Shown: positions 1 to 8,900 of the stretch, in pieces
Numbering within the stretch: the first letter of the stretch is position 1
Layout of the letters: the number at the start of each line of letters is the position of its first letter
The notes under the pieces: model-generated
Told to the model about the DNA's origin: nothing
Seen by the model: the letters and a program-made list of their open reading frames with translations, nothing else
The model's database searches: none
Program-made: the position numbers and the translations under genes
Source of the DNA: Thoreauomyces humboldtii
Taxonomy: Eukaryota > Chytridiomycota > Chytridiomycetes > Spizellomycetales > Powellomycetaceae
Reading direction: 5' to 3'
NCBI GenBank assembly: GCA_027596035.1
Contig: JADGJA010000612.1
Location: 1 to 13,989, forward strand
Length of the DNA stretch: 13,989 bases

Positions 1-85
1 GTGGTGGTGGTGGTGGTGCGGGGTCGCCGGGTATTGGTATTGGCGGTGGTGGAGGCGGTGGTGGAGGAAAGTCCTCGCCATCGTT
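1..85. repeat. GTG/GGT trinucleotide-rich tract
   Basis: The window opens with six perfect GTG units, followed by imperfect GGT/GGA-rich sequence to about base 85. Read on the minus strand it encodes the proline tract of the left-edge frame. It is therefore probably a coding low-complexity tract, not an intergenic microsatellite. Confidence 0.6.
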
Positions 86-327
86 CCGCCTCAGCTCATC
101 GTGTCTTCTCTTGTCTCCTAAAGACATGTCTATGTGTCGCTGGTACCCTAGTCTACTGGTTTCGTGAGCTGGAGAAGGTCTGTGGTACATGCATTCCTCG
201 TTGACCTTTTGCTGGCAGTTTTCGGACACACACAGTTCGCACAACTGCTGCGCCACTCCTCTCTCCTTGTCGGACAACAAAAGGGCACTCTCGCACTGAA
301 AGCTTTCAAGTTCCTCGTCATTAGACT
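1..327 (-). CDS. Probable partial CDS: Cys-cluster and proline-rich protein, runs off the left edge
   Basis: One minus-strand frame is open, with no stop, from 327 down to base 1. It has a coding-like composition. An acidic start (SNDEELESF) is followed by a Cys cluster spaced CX2CX4CX7C, then a charged stretch (GDKRRHDELRRNDGED), then a run of prolines (about nine Pro, IPIP, then more Pro) encoded by the GTG/GGT repeats at the window edge. A pyrimidine-rich stretch ending in CAG just upstream (minus strand) would be a good acceptor at 328-329. A GTAAAA donor at 389 would join in phase, but that upstream frame has no ATG before its stop. The first in-frame ATG is at 190, so the protein may start there or in an exon not identified. 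The gene is divergent from BUB3. I do not recognise the family. The proline tract alone could suit an actin regulator or a transcription factor. It could still be a chance open frame. Confidence 0.45.
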
Positions 328-419
328 CTGGTAGAGGAAGAGGCTGGCATCAGGACAAGGCTGCACCTGCCTCCCACCGCTACTTTTACCGCTCGCCTTG
401 CTCGCAAGCGGATCCAGCA

Positions 420-1938
420 ATGGTCTCGGCAGTCAACAACGGCGTCGAGTTGTCAAACTCTCCAACGGATGGCATATCGGCCCTCCAGTTCTCACCCACC
501 GACCCAACCCTCCTTCTCGCTGCATCCTGGGACAAGGTACGCAACACGGGATCCCTCCTCGTCCTCGGATCTCGTCTATCTATTGTCATCGTCAACGTGT
601 TCTTACTCCAAGTCTTCCACAGAAAGTTCGCCTCTATAATGTCGCCTCCGACCAGCTGCGGACAGAGTGGACACAGAAATCCCCCGTCCTCGACGTCTGC
701 TTCTCGAGTGCAAACCAGTGTTTCTCCGTAGGCATCGACAGGAAGCTCAAGGGGTACGTACGTGGTTTTCAAGAGGATAAGAGTGGAGTGAGTCATGCTT
801 GTCCTAACATAGGTTGGCTGTTCTCTATCTTTTTCAAGAATGGATTTGGAGGCTTCCCGCGAAACAGTCATTGGATCTCACGAGGATGCGATCCGCTGTG
901 TCGTTCACGCGAAACACACGGGTGAGTCTGAGGGACAGCACACAGACCACCTACCCGTCAGAAGCGGATTAGGATGTTCGAGGAGCATGGAGACTAGAGG
1001 GCATCTGCAAGAACACATGTCCGCGCCTGTACTCGTTAAACATGACACGATGCATACACGATCATTTCCTCAAGCGGGCGGCTGACTTCTTTCCTTTTCC
1101 TCGCATCCCAGGACAACTGATGACGGGCAGCTGGGACAAGCATGTTGGCGTGTGGGACCCCCGATCCAACGCCTCTCTCGGGAAATACGCGCAACCTGAG
1201 AAGGTGTTCTCCATGGACGTGGTCGACTACACCCTCGTGGTCGCGATGGCGGGTCGCACCCTGCACGTCTACGACATCCGAAACATGAAGGAAACTCTCC
1301 AACCAAGGGAGTCGGCCATGAAATACATGACGAGGACCCTCAGATGCATGCCCAACGGACGAGGTAAGCGGCTACCATTACGGAGCGCTGACCGTGTTTG
1401 CTGTAATCTCAAGCTGATGCCGTGACTTGCGACAAAAGGGTTCGTTTCGGGATCCATCGAAGGTCGTGTGGCCGTTGAATTCTTCGACCCTTCGAAGGAG
1501 GCCCAAGCGAAGAAATACGCTTTCAAATGCCATCGCGAGACGATTGACGAGGTCGAGTACATCTACGCCGTCAACGCGGTGGCGTTCCATCCCGTGCACG
1601 GTACCTTTGCCACGGGCGGATCGGACGGGACCGTCAACGTGTGGGACGGGAACAACAGGAAGCGACTCCGACCGTACCTTCAGTACCCAACCGGCGTGTC
1701 CGCCCTGGCATTCAACTGCGACGGCACGTATCTGGCCGTCGCGTCAAGTTACGCGTTCGACGAGGGAGAGAAAGAGTACGTTTTTCTTGAAGCCGAGAGC
1801 GGATTTGCGTCAAAAAAGATGGTCGTCTAACTGACATCTGTTTCTGTTCTCTTTCGCAGTCACCCACCAGACAGCATCTACGTGAAGACAATCTCGGAGA
1901 CCGAGTGTCGACCAAAGACGGTGCCCGCACAGGCTTAG
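420..1938 (+). CDS. BUB3: Mitotic checkpoint protein BUB3 (WD40 repeat), six exons
   Basis: This is a WD40 beta-propeller that binds the GLEBS motifs of BUB1 and BUBR1/MAD3 and brings them to phosphorylated KNL1/Spc105 at unattached kinetochores. Exons by splice motif and phase are 420-536, 623-753, 839-921, 1112-1363, 1439-1775 and 1860-1938. They total 999 nt and give 332 aa, within the usual 325-341 aa. Diagnostic segments in order are AASWDKKVRLYN (about residues 34-45), [13 protein letters not shown] (about 115-127), [13 protein letters not shown] (about 199-211), [10 protein letters not shown], then [14 protein letters not shown] and [14 protein letters not shown]. The [10 protein letters not shown] and YAFKCHR blocks separate BUB3 from its paralogue RAE1/GLE2. 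Introns are 75-86 nt except intron 3 (922-1111, 190 nt); that junction is supported because the joined RCV...MTGSWD segment has the normal BUB3 length. The start ATG is the only one giving the first blade, and has G at -3. Confidence 0.96.
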
Positions 1939-2666
1939 GAGAACCATACCTGCGCTCTTTTCCGCGCGCTGGGGTCGTTCTTTGTCTCAGCACCTTGTCT
2001 CTTCTTTTTATGTATATAATATGGCTTGAAACTTCCCAGTGATCCTCCTGGTCCTGGCCTGCCTACGGTCCTGGCTACAAGTATTCCTTGCTGCCGTCAA
2101 TACAGCGCGTTGAGCAGAACCCTCGTCAGCTGTATACAAGTCTCCTCCTGTGCGTTTCCTGTACTGCATTCGAAACCGGGCACTGACGTACCGTGACGAG
2201 GGATCCGTGGGTTACCGTAGCATCGGTCAGTGGTAAATGAAGCGGGCAAAATGAAGTGTGGCTGTTTGTGGGAGCCCCTCCGCATTTTTGACAGCAACCG
2301 TTCAGAAAGTCCGCCTGACCTGACAGCAGCTGCTGTACAACCCAACCCCACTGCCAGAGGCCAGCGCCCCCAACCTGCCAGACGCTCCTGGGCCGGACCG
2401 CTCCCGCTCCCATGTGGAAACGGTGTACAGCACACTCCGTCGTGCCGCGTCGCGTGAATCTATTTAGGTGCAGAGCGACCCTCGGTTCCCCTCGTACCCC
2501 TCGCCTCTTTTCCTCATCCTCATTCAGTTCGCTTCTTCCCTCCTCTCGACGTCGTCCCATATCGATTACTTGGCTGTCTTAGACCGCCAGAATCCGACAC
2601 CTTTTGCTGCCAAGTTACTGCGCAGGCACCGCAGGCGCCAGGGGTTGACCAGAAAAAGTCATTGCC
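1939..2666. other. Intergenic region between BUB3 and the hydroxylase gene
   Basis: This 728-nt stretch has no gene I can support. The left part should be the BUB3 3' UTR, with an AT-rich element near 2009-2021. The right part should be the hydroxylase promoter and 5' UTR. It contains a TATTTAG box-like motif at 2461-2467 and a C/T-rich tract at about 2485-2560, a common feature of fungal promoters. Open frames on either strand here are short and look non-coding. Confidence 0.6.
2009..2021 (+). terminator. Putative BUB3 3'-end polyadenylation element
   Basis: TATGTATATAATA lies 71 nt after the BUB3 stop codon, in an otherwise GC-rich region and preceded by a T run. It resembles the TATGTA/TATATA efficiency elements of fungal 3' ends. 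Function is inferred from motif and position only. Confidence 0.4.
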
Positions 2667-3934
2667 ATGACCACCGAGACCATGACGGCCACGGCGACGG
2701 AAGCCGCCGAGGCAGCCGCGACGAATTACCAGCGCAAAGCCACTCTCGCCTCCGGACGTCCCTTCTACAACTCGTCCGCCCCTCCAATCGTCGACGTCAA
2801 GACGGGAAAAGCCGTCCCACAGTCGCAACGATGGGGTTTCTCCACCGACGTGTTCTACAACAACGAGGCTCGCTCCTCTGTCATGGCCCTCGCCGTGATC
2901 GGCGCCTTCGTCGCCTTTAACCGGTCACAAACCGCTTACGATTTCTACCTCAGCATCGACCAGAAGTATACCGAGTTCCAGATCAACTCGGTCGGTTCCT
3001 TCGTCCTTACCTTTGTTCTGTACTGGGCCTTCGCCTCCATCTTTGCTTTCATCGACCTCACGGGAAAGCCGGATTTCCTCTTCAAGTACAAGGTTCAGCC
3101 GTTCCTCCGCGTCGACGTCAAGGACTATGCAAAGATCTCCCTCATCGTGCTCAGGAACCAGTTCTTCGTTTCGCTGCCGTTGGCGGTCTTGAGCGCATTC
3201 TACTTTCCCTTCAAGATGCATCCCGACCACCTGCAGGGTTCCTTGGAGACGGTCGGTCACATCATCTTCAACCAACTGTGCCTCGAAGTTGGATTCTACT
3301 TCATGTGAGTGTGATGTGATGGCCAGGCTCTACGAAACACGATAACTGATTCTGTTTTTCTGGGCCATCTAGACACCGACTCTTCCACTCGAAAGCGCTG
3401 TATGCCCGCTACCACAAGCAGCACCACATGCTGACGGCTCCCGTCGGTCTCGGAGCAACGTATTGCGGGATCCCTGAGCACGTCTTGTCAAACCTCGTGC
3501 CACCCGTCATCGGTACCGCCATCCTCAGGCCCCACTGGAGTGTCGCCATGTTCACCTTCTGCTTCCTGGAGATCGGCACCATCCTCTCCCACAGCGGTAC
3601 GCATTTGTTACAGTAATAACCATCATCAGCTATCCATGGCTCCAGTCGCTAACGAAATCGTTTTTTCGTGAAAACAGGCTACAATTTCCCATACTGCCTC
3701 TCCTCCCTGCGTCACGACTGGCATCACTTTGCCTTCACGGAAAACTACGGACCTCTCGGCATCCTCGACAACCTCTTCGGCACCGCCCGAAAGTACGACC
3801 AGGTCATGGCGGAGGGCACCGCTCGCTGCGAGGGTGACCGTGATCAGGCTCGTGAGGAGATGCTCACCAAGCTCGCGGCGTGGGAGGCATCCGGCGCTCC
3901 TCCTTCTGAGGCTCAGAAGGCGAAGGAGCAGTGA
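2667..3934 (+). CDS. FAXDC2-like sterol/fatty acid hydroxylase-superfamily membrane protein, three exons
   Basis: This is a membrane-bound non-haem di-iron oxygenase of the fatty acid hydroxylase superfamily, probably in the endoplasmic reticulum. Exons are 2667-3304, 3373-3596 and 3678-3934 (introns 68 and 81 nt, GTGAGT and GTACGC donors). They total 1119 nt and give 372 aa. All three histidine boxes are present: HRLFH at residues 214-218, HKQHH at 227-231 and HDWHH at 300-304. Hydrophobic segments lie near residues 70-86, 107-130, 158-181 and 250-285. The sequences FIDLTGKPDFLFKYKVQP, PEHVLSNLVPP and YGPLGILDNLFGT resemble the FAXDC2 branch more than the C-4 methylsterol oxidase ERG25. The substrate is therefore not assigned; 4-methylsterols and long-chain lipids are both possible. 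Both splice junctions fall next to conserved motifs (GFYF-I-HRLFH and HSG-YNFP), which supports them. The N-terminus is Ala/Thr-rich and does not look like a signal peptide. The start has GCC before ATG. Confidence 0.92.
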
Positions 3935-4007
3935 GGGATGGACCCGCGCAGAGAAAGACATATTACATACCTCTTCCTTTTCTTTTCTCTTTGTTTCCTG
4001 GAGTCCT

Positions 4008-4052
4008 TTGTGCCCCCATATTTCGGAATCACGTAATTGACATTCGCTCATC
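4008..4052. repeat. Diverged ~45-nt repeat, copy 1
   Basis: This segment, just after the hydroxylase stop codon, matches 5512-5555 in direct orientation at about 37 of 45 positions with one gap. It shares an exact 11-nt core (ATTTCGGAATC) and an exact end (TTCGCTCATC). It lies in the 263-nt gap between the hydroxylase and the CxxC gene, where I see nothing else. Confidence 0.5.
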
Positions 4053-4197
4053 TCTACTACACTACATGATAACCACCGTGTCCTTGGGGTTGAACCCAGA
4101 GTGGCGCAGCCTTCCACTCCTTGATGGTGCACCCGCCAGCCTCTTCTTACAACCTTGGCCAGCCTACTGTACAACCTAGTCGACCACCCCACCGCAA

Positions 4198-4611
4198 ATG
4201 GAAGCCATGAGCACCAGCATCCACAGCATAGATACCGTTCCATGTCCTCTTTTACCTCACTCTGATCGCTATGTGGCATTGAAAAGGCATCTGCCAGCCG
4301 ATTTTCACTGTAAAAAATGCAACGGCAAGATCGCCGAAGGAAGAGATTTCTACTTTTCTACAACCAAGTTTCCTCCACAGGCCGGCATACACATGGCCGT
4401 ATGGCTCAAGACCGACTACAGCCCCGGTTCTCCCGCCAGGCTCGGAGGAGGTGGCCTCGAAGTCGTCGAAGAATCTCGAAAGATCAACAAGTCAAAGGGG
4501 CTCGGCCACGATGTTCTCTGTCAGAGCTGTCGCGCGTTCGTTGGAACATGTTCCTACGACCGGGCTGAACCGGAACCGGAGTTGGAAAGGGTCATGCCGT
4601 TTGTTGCATGA
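4198..4611 (+). CDS. Hypothetical small protein with two CxxC pairs (possible zinc-binding fold)
   Basis: The frame is 137 aa as an unspliced ORF. An in-frame stop at 4177-4179 lies just upstream, so 4198 is the first ATG, with 4207 an alternative. Residues 36-42 read FHCKKCN and residues 107-112 read LCQSCR, so two CxxC pairs are about 67 residues apart, with a glycine-rich loop between them. That spacing would suit one zinc site built from two knuckles, as in Yippee, Mis18 or FAM72 proteins, but no diagnostic motif of those families is present. The 3' end is doubtful. A TTCTTAG acceptor at 4633-4639 is followed by a coding-like frame (containing LKLHSTLAELHDWVAEL) to a stop at 4805-4807. 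However, the donors available upstream (GTCATG at 4591, GTTGGA at 4581) are weak and the intron would be only 49-59 nt. It is on the same strand as the hydroxylase and convergent with OGT. Confidence 0.55.
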   Translation: MEAMSTSIHSIDTVPCPLLPHSDRYVALKRHLPADFHCKKCNGKIAEGRDFYFSTTKFPPQAGIHMAVWLKTDYSPGSPARLGGGGLEVVEESRKINKSKGLGHDVLCQSCRAFVGTCSYDRAEPEPELERVMPFVA

Positions 4612-4639
4612 TTGGCCGTGTTCATGCTCCCTTTCTTAG

Positions 4640-4807
4640 GTGTGGAGGATCAAGCTGCGAATACGAACGTTTCCACGACCAGCCTTCGGTCAAGGCCCAC
4701 CCCCCTTCGACGAGTGCGCTGAGGTCATCGATCTAAAGCTTCATTCGACGCTGGCGGAGTTGCACGACTGGGTCGCCGAACTTCCTATCTACGACGGATC
4801 TGGCTGA
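4640..4807 (+). other. Possible 3' exon of the CxxC gene
   Basis: The frame opens directly after a TTCTTAG acceptor-like site and runs 55 codons to TGA. Its second half reads like a folded helix (DECAEVIDLKLHSTLAEL). A phase-0 join to 4590 is possible but uses the unusual donor GTCATG. Another reading, from the 4580 donor, gives a second Cys pair (CGGSSC) and a stop at 4733-4735. I cannot choose between them. Confidence 0.3.
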
Positions 4808-5921
4808 AATGTATCGAGGCGAAATGCGGGCCAGCAGAGGGATGGCCCATGCCTGCCCCTGCATGTGTCGTATCCGAAGAAAGTCGATTCGAGACATCCC
4901 GGGTCGTTACGAATCCTCCGCTCGCTGAAGGATGCCTATCGCGCCATGTCGACTTGTCGGGCTCGAAAGGATATAAGCGAGATCTGATCCGACAAAGTTC
5001 TACCGAGCGCTCTGCTGGGCGTGCTGTTACCGATCCTAAACCTCTCAATGAAAGAAGTCAGTTTCGGTGCAAATAACTGCACCCATATGCTTCACATCTG
5101 GAAAGACTCAGTCAGACGAGCCAGGGAAAGCCGGAGATCCTGCAAAGAAACCGGTGGACAACTCTGTGGCCGTACCATGATTTTTTCCAAACTTCGTTCC
5201 GTCCAGTCTTCGAAAAAAGATCACGAAGGACCTTCCAGCTGGGTTGGCATGGCAAAAGGTCCGAAGTTTTTCTCGAAGCCATCCAAGATACAGCTCCCAC
5301 TTGGGTCACGTTTCTGCTTCCCAGCACGATTTCTCCAACCATCAAACTGTGTCGTTGCGGCCGTTGGCAGAAGCTGAACTCTTTTCGGACTGAAGAACAA
5401 GTCGTCGAGTTGTGTAGCACGAAAGGACGCGCGCAAGCCATACCGACCTGGACGCCAATGAGCTGGGACATGCATGTCATATATCTACAGATTTTTTTTC
5501 ATATCCCTTGCTTGTGCCTCTTATTTCGGAATCCTGAAATTGGCGTTCGCTCATCACGATTCCGCTGCAAACAATTTCGGATTGGGACTTCTTGCGAGGT
5601 TCTTCAGCTGGAAATCGGACAGGAAGGCGAAGACTTGTGGAGGCCACTTATCAGCGTCCCGAATATAGGCCACATTCTCGTCCGGGAGTGAGCTGGGGCT
5701 CAGGTGTTTGGGCATCTGTCGAGAAGTTTTTGCAGGTTACGAAGGCGTCCGCGGACAGATGTTTGGCACTCGGATGTTTGTTTTCCATTGCACGTCGGCT
5801 ACAATTTTGCAGACCAAAAGCCGCTCAACTGTTTCTCGCTGTCGTTTGTCTCGCCAGGAGATTTGGTATTTACAGAGGCAGAGTATGAAAAAAAAGAAAA
5901 ACAGAGACGGGGAAAGGCCAG
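4808..5921. other. 1.1-kb region without a supportable gene
   Basis: Open frames exist on both strands: plus 5021-5377, plus 5474-5668, and minus 5480-5112. None has a recognisable domain, and none joins into a convincing spliced model. The right part should include the OGT 3' UTR (minus strand). The region looks less GC-rich than the neighbouring genes by eye. It contains repeat copy 2 at 5512-5555. It could be a decayed gene or element, or long 3' flanks of two convergent genes. Confidence 0.5.
5512..5555. repeat. Diverged ~45-nt repeat, copy 2
   Basis: This is the partner of 4008-4052, in direct orientation about 1.5 kb away, with roughly 37 of 45 positions identical. Both copies are preceded by T-rich sequence. 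Here it lies inside a short open frame (5474-5668) that begins with a hydrophobic stretch, but I do not consider that frame proven. Confidence 0.5.
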
Positions 5922-8900
5922 CTACATTAAAAGGCCCTCACGGCTATCTATCCCAACCCTTCCTACAGAAGGACCCACCGATGTTGGGGATCCATCGGCA
6001 CCGACCCACAAGCACCTAGACGCGCTCCACATCCTCGTTGCAGCGGGACGACTCGTCGGGATCCTTCGTCTCCCATCCTTGGACCTCTCCTTTGTGACGA
6101 CGACGACGCCGAGGGCCTCGGTCCCGGAGGAACCGACGCGATGTGCGCACTCTCTCCGGTTCCTCTCCTTGACGACATGGAAGTCGTTCTCCCACTTCTC
6201 GTACGCCTGGACGACGGCTCGTTCGAGGTCTCGGACCCAGCGAGGGGTGTCGAAGAGGGCGCACGTGTCTCGGTTGAGGAAGAGACGACGACGGAGACGG
6301 GTGGCGAGGGAAGTGGACGTCGGGATGTAGACGTGGGTCGGCGTGGTAGTTGCAGATGATGTTGACATGAGTTGGGATGGGTGAAGGGTCTGGGTTGTGC
6401 TTGGGAAGAACGCGGATGCTGATGATGGTGTTGATGACGATGCTGGTTGTGATGATGTCGAGATGGATGCAAGAGATTGGAAGGTCGTATCGTTGGGCGT
6501 GGTGGTCATGTCGGATGAGACTGGGGAGGGTATCGGAAGCGGCGGGAAGAATGGAGACGGAGCTGGTATCGTGTACGAGGGATCGAGTGGCCACCTCTCG
6601 GAACCGACTGCAGCTGCGTACCGTGCGTCCCCTCGCGGAGGTGCACCAGTGTCCCCTCCGGTGACCAGCGGAGTCCACTCCCACCGCATGGATGTCCCGA
6701 GCCTCACGGCTGCGTCTTCGAACTCGTCATAACTCGATACGACCATCCAATGACCCAGAAGTCGATCGTCTTGTTCCAACCTGGACACCCCGTCGACGCG
6801 GATGCCCTTCCGAGCCTCCAGTATCGAGTCCCTGGCCGACGAGTCGAGTCCGGCCAGATCTCCGTCGGTCCAGCTCCCCGTGGCGTAGGCCACTGAGGCG
6901 CAGACCCGGGAACACATCTTGAAGTCGTATCGCGGGTACGTAACGACGGGGGTGCCGGACCAGAGGATGTCGGCAGCGGTCGTATGGGCGTTGCATTCCG
7001 GCGTGTCGAGGAACACGTCGGCTATGCGACCGCGGTGGATGTGGAGGTGCTTGGGCGCCACGTCGGTAAAGACGACGCGGGATGCGACCGAGGGTCCGTG
7101 AAGGTTGTTGGCGAGCTGGAGGAGACGCTGCTCGCCAGCTGGTGGGAACCGGAGAAGCCACAGGATGGAATTGGGAACACGTACGAGGATGCGAAGCCAG
7201 GTCTTGAAGATCTCAGGGTCGACCTAGATATAACAAATCCGTTACTTAGTACAGTCGCAATCGCTTCAGAATCTTCTTTGAGAGTTGTCGAGACGTACCT
7301 TGTAGAGCTGGTTAAAGTTGGCATACACGACCGTGTCCTCCCTCATCCACGGGAACATTTCCCGTCGCATCTTCAACCTCCTGACCTGTTCCGCGCGCCA
7401 CACCCCCAGATCATGTTTTCCCAGATCTGCGTCGCACGGCTTCGGCAACGGAGCAGGGCGTCCACACATCGCGTCCACCATCTCGTCCGCGTTCTCCCTG
7501 AATCCCTGTCGATGGTCGTTGACAAAGTACGTGTTGGGCATGTAGACGAGTGCCTCGGTGAACACACGATTAGCATCGTCCCGTTTTCTAACGAGACCAC
7601 GGTCAACGGGTCGAGGTTGCAACGCGTTGCGAGTAGGCGACCAGGGTTGCTCGTCAGCCGCGATGGGCTCCCCGCAGACGAATTTCCTCGGGGTGGCGAT
7701 CTCGTCGGTAAGAAGGTAGTCGAGCCAAGTATAGGGCACCGAATCCATGGTCCTAAGCGCATCTTCTCTGCGTGCATTCGCGACGGGATCGTCACCTTCC
7801 TCGTCTTCATCCTCCTCCTCGATCTCAGCGATCCAGGATTCCTCAGGATTGTGGTCAGGATCCCAGAGACTTCCGCTTCCCATGCTTCCGGCGAATCCCA
7901 TGAACTGCATCTGGACGGGAGCGGGACGAGCGGCGAACACCTCGTTCCGACCGCCCTTTGTATAGCCGTTGAGGTTGCAGAGAACGTGAATGCCGTCGGC
8001 AACGACGCGTTCCACGATCTGCTGCACGGACCACGCGTGAACGTCCGCGAAAACGTCCGCTTCGCGCTCGATCTTTTCGCGGTACGCGGAAGAGTCCGAG
8101 GGGGAGAGACTGTAGCAGAAGACCTTGAATCGTGATCGGTCGTGCATGCCGAACACAGACTGCATGAGGTGGGCGAGCGGATGGTTGTTGAAATCTGAGG
8201 AAAGGTATCCGATGTGTATGCGCGGGGATGGCGTCGGGGGTAAGGGGTATGGATATGGGTAACGAAGGAGTCGATCGATCTGATCAGGTGTAAGGTCGTG
8301 CTCCACAGGTTTTTCGCGGAGAAGCTTCGCTGGTCGAGGTGTAAACCCGGGGAACCACGGCAGGACATTGACGTTGTGAAGAACGCGAGCGCCGTTGCGA
8401 CGACAGATCTCCCGGACCTGCCACGCTGAAAGTCCAGCGTAGGTGAATGTATGGAATGGGAGAACTGTAGGCACGACCCTCGGGTTACCCGTGCCGCCCG
8501 GTGGGATCCGATCCACAGGCGAGACGCCTTCGCGAAGCTGCGTTTCGACGATGAGGTGAATGCGCTTAAGATTTTCCGTGCGATCGTCCCATTGGCACAC
8601 GAACAGCAAACTGTTGACGTAATTGCAGAAAGCTTCCACGAAGTCTGGTTTGACCTCCAAGGAACGTCGGTACAGATCAATGGCTTCCTCAACCCTGCCG
8701 AGATCCTTATAGACATTGGCCAGATTGGCCAACGCAATGAAGAAGTCGGCCTGGATGGAAATGGCGCGTAGGTAGCAGGTGATGCCCTCGTGGACCTGCC
8801 CGCTGTCTTTCAATGCTGAGCCCAGGTTCGTCAAAAGGTGGACATGGTTGGGTTCTAGGGAGAGCCCAAACTCGTACCAGGCCAAAGCCTCAGCGAGTCG

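Noticed and set aside
398..925. 175-codon plus-strand frame as a separate gene
   Set aside because: Its middle part is BUB3 exon 2. The rest reads through introns and other frames, and the spliced BUB3 model explains the coding signal.
420..1938. RAE1/GLE2 as an alternative to BUB3
   Set aside because: The [10 protein letters not shown] and YAFKCHR segments and the 332-aa length match BUB3.
3626..4279. 217-codon minus-strand open frame
   Set aside because: It is antisense to the last hydroxylase exon, which contains the third histidine box, and has no domain.
5112..5480. 122-codon minus-strand open frame in the gene-free region
   Set aside because: It has no domain, no splice support and no compositional bias matching the other genes.
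5704..6330. 208-codon plus-strand open frame reaching into the OGT 3' end
   Set aside because: Half of it is antisense to the OGT C-terminus, and the other half has no recognisable domain or splice support.
6984..8135. 383-codon plus-strand open frame
   Set aside because: It lies entirely antisense to conserved OGT exons. GC-rich third positions in the real gene suppress stops on the opposite strand, and the translation shows no domain.
7373..8737. 454-codon minus-strand open frame
   Set aside because: It is another frame of OGT exon 2. The in-frame GT41 motifs belong to the neighbouring frame, and this one is Arg/Ser-rich noise.
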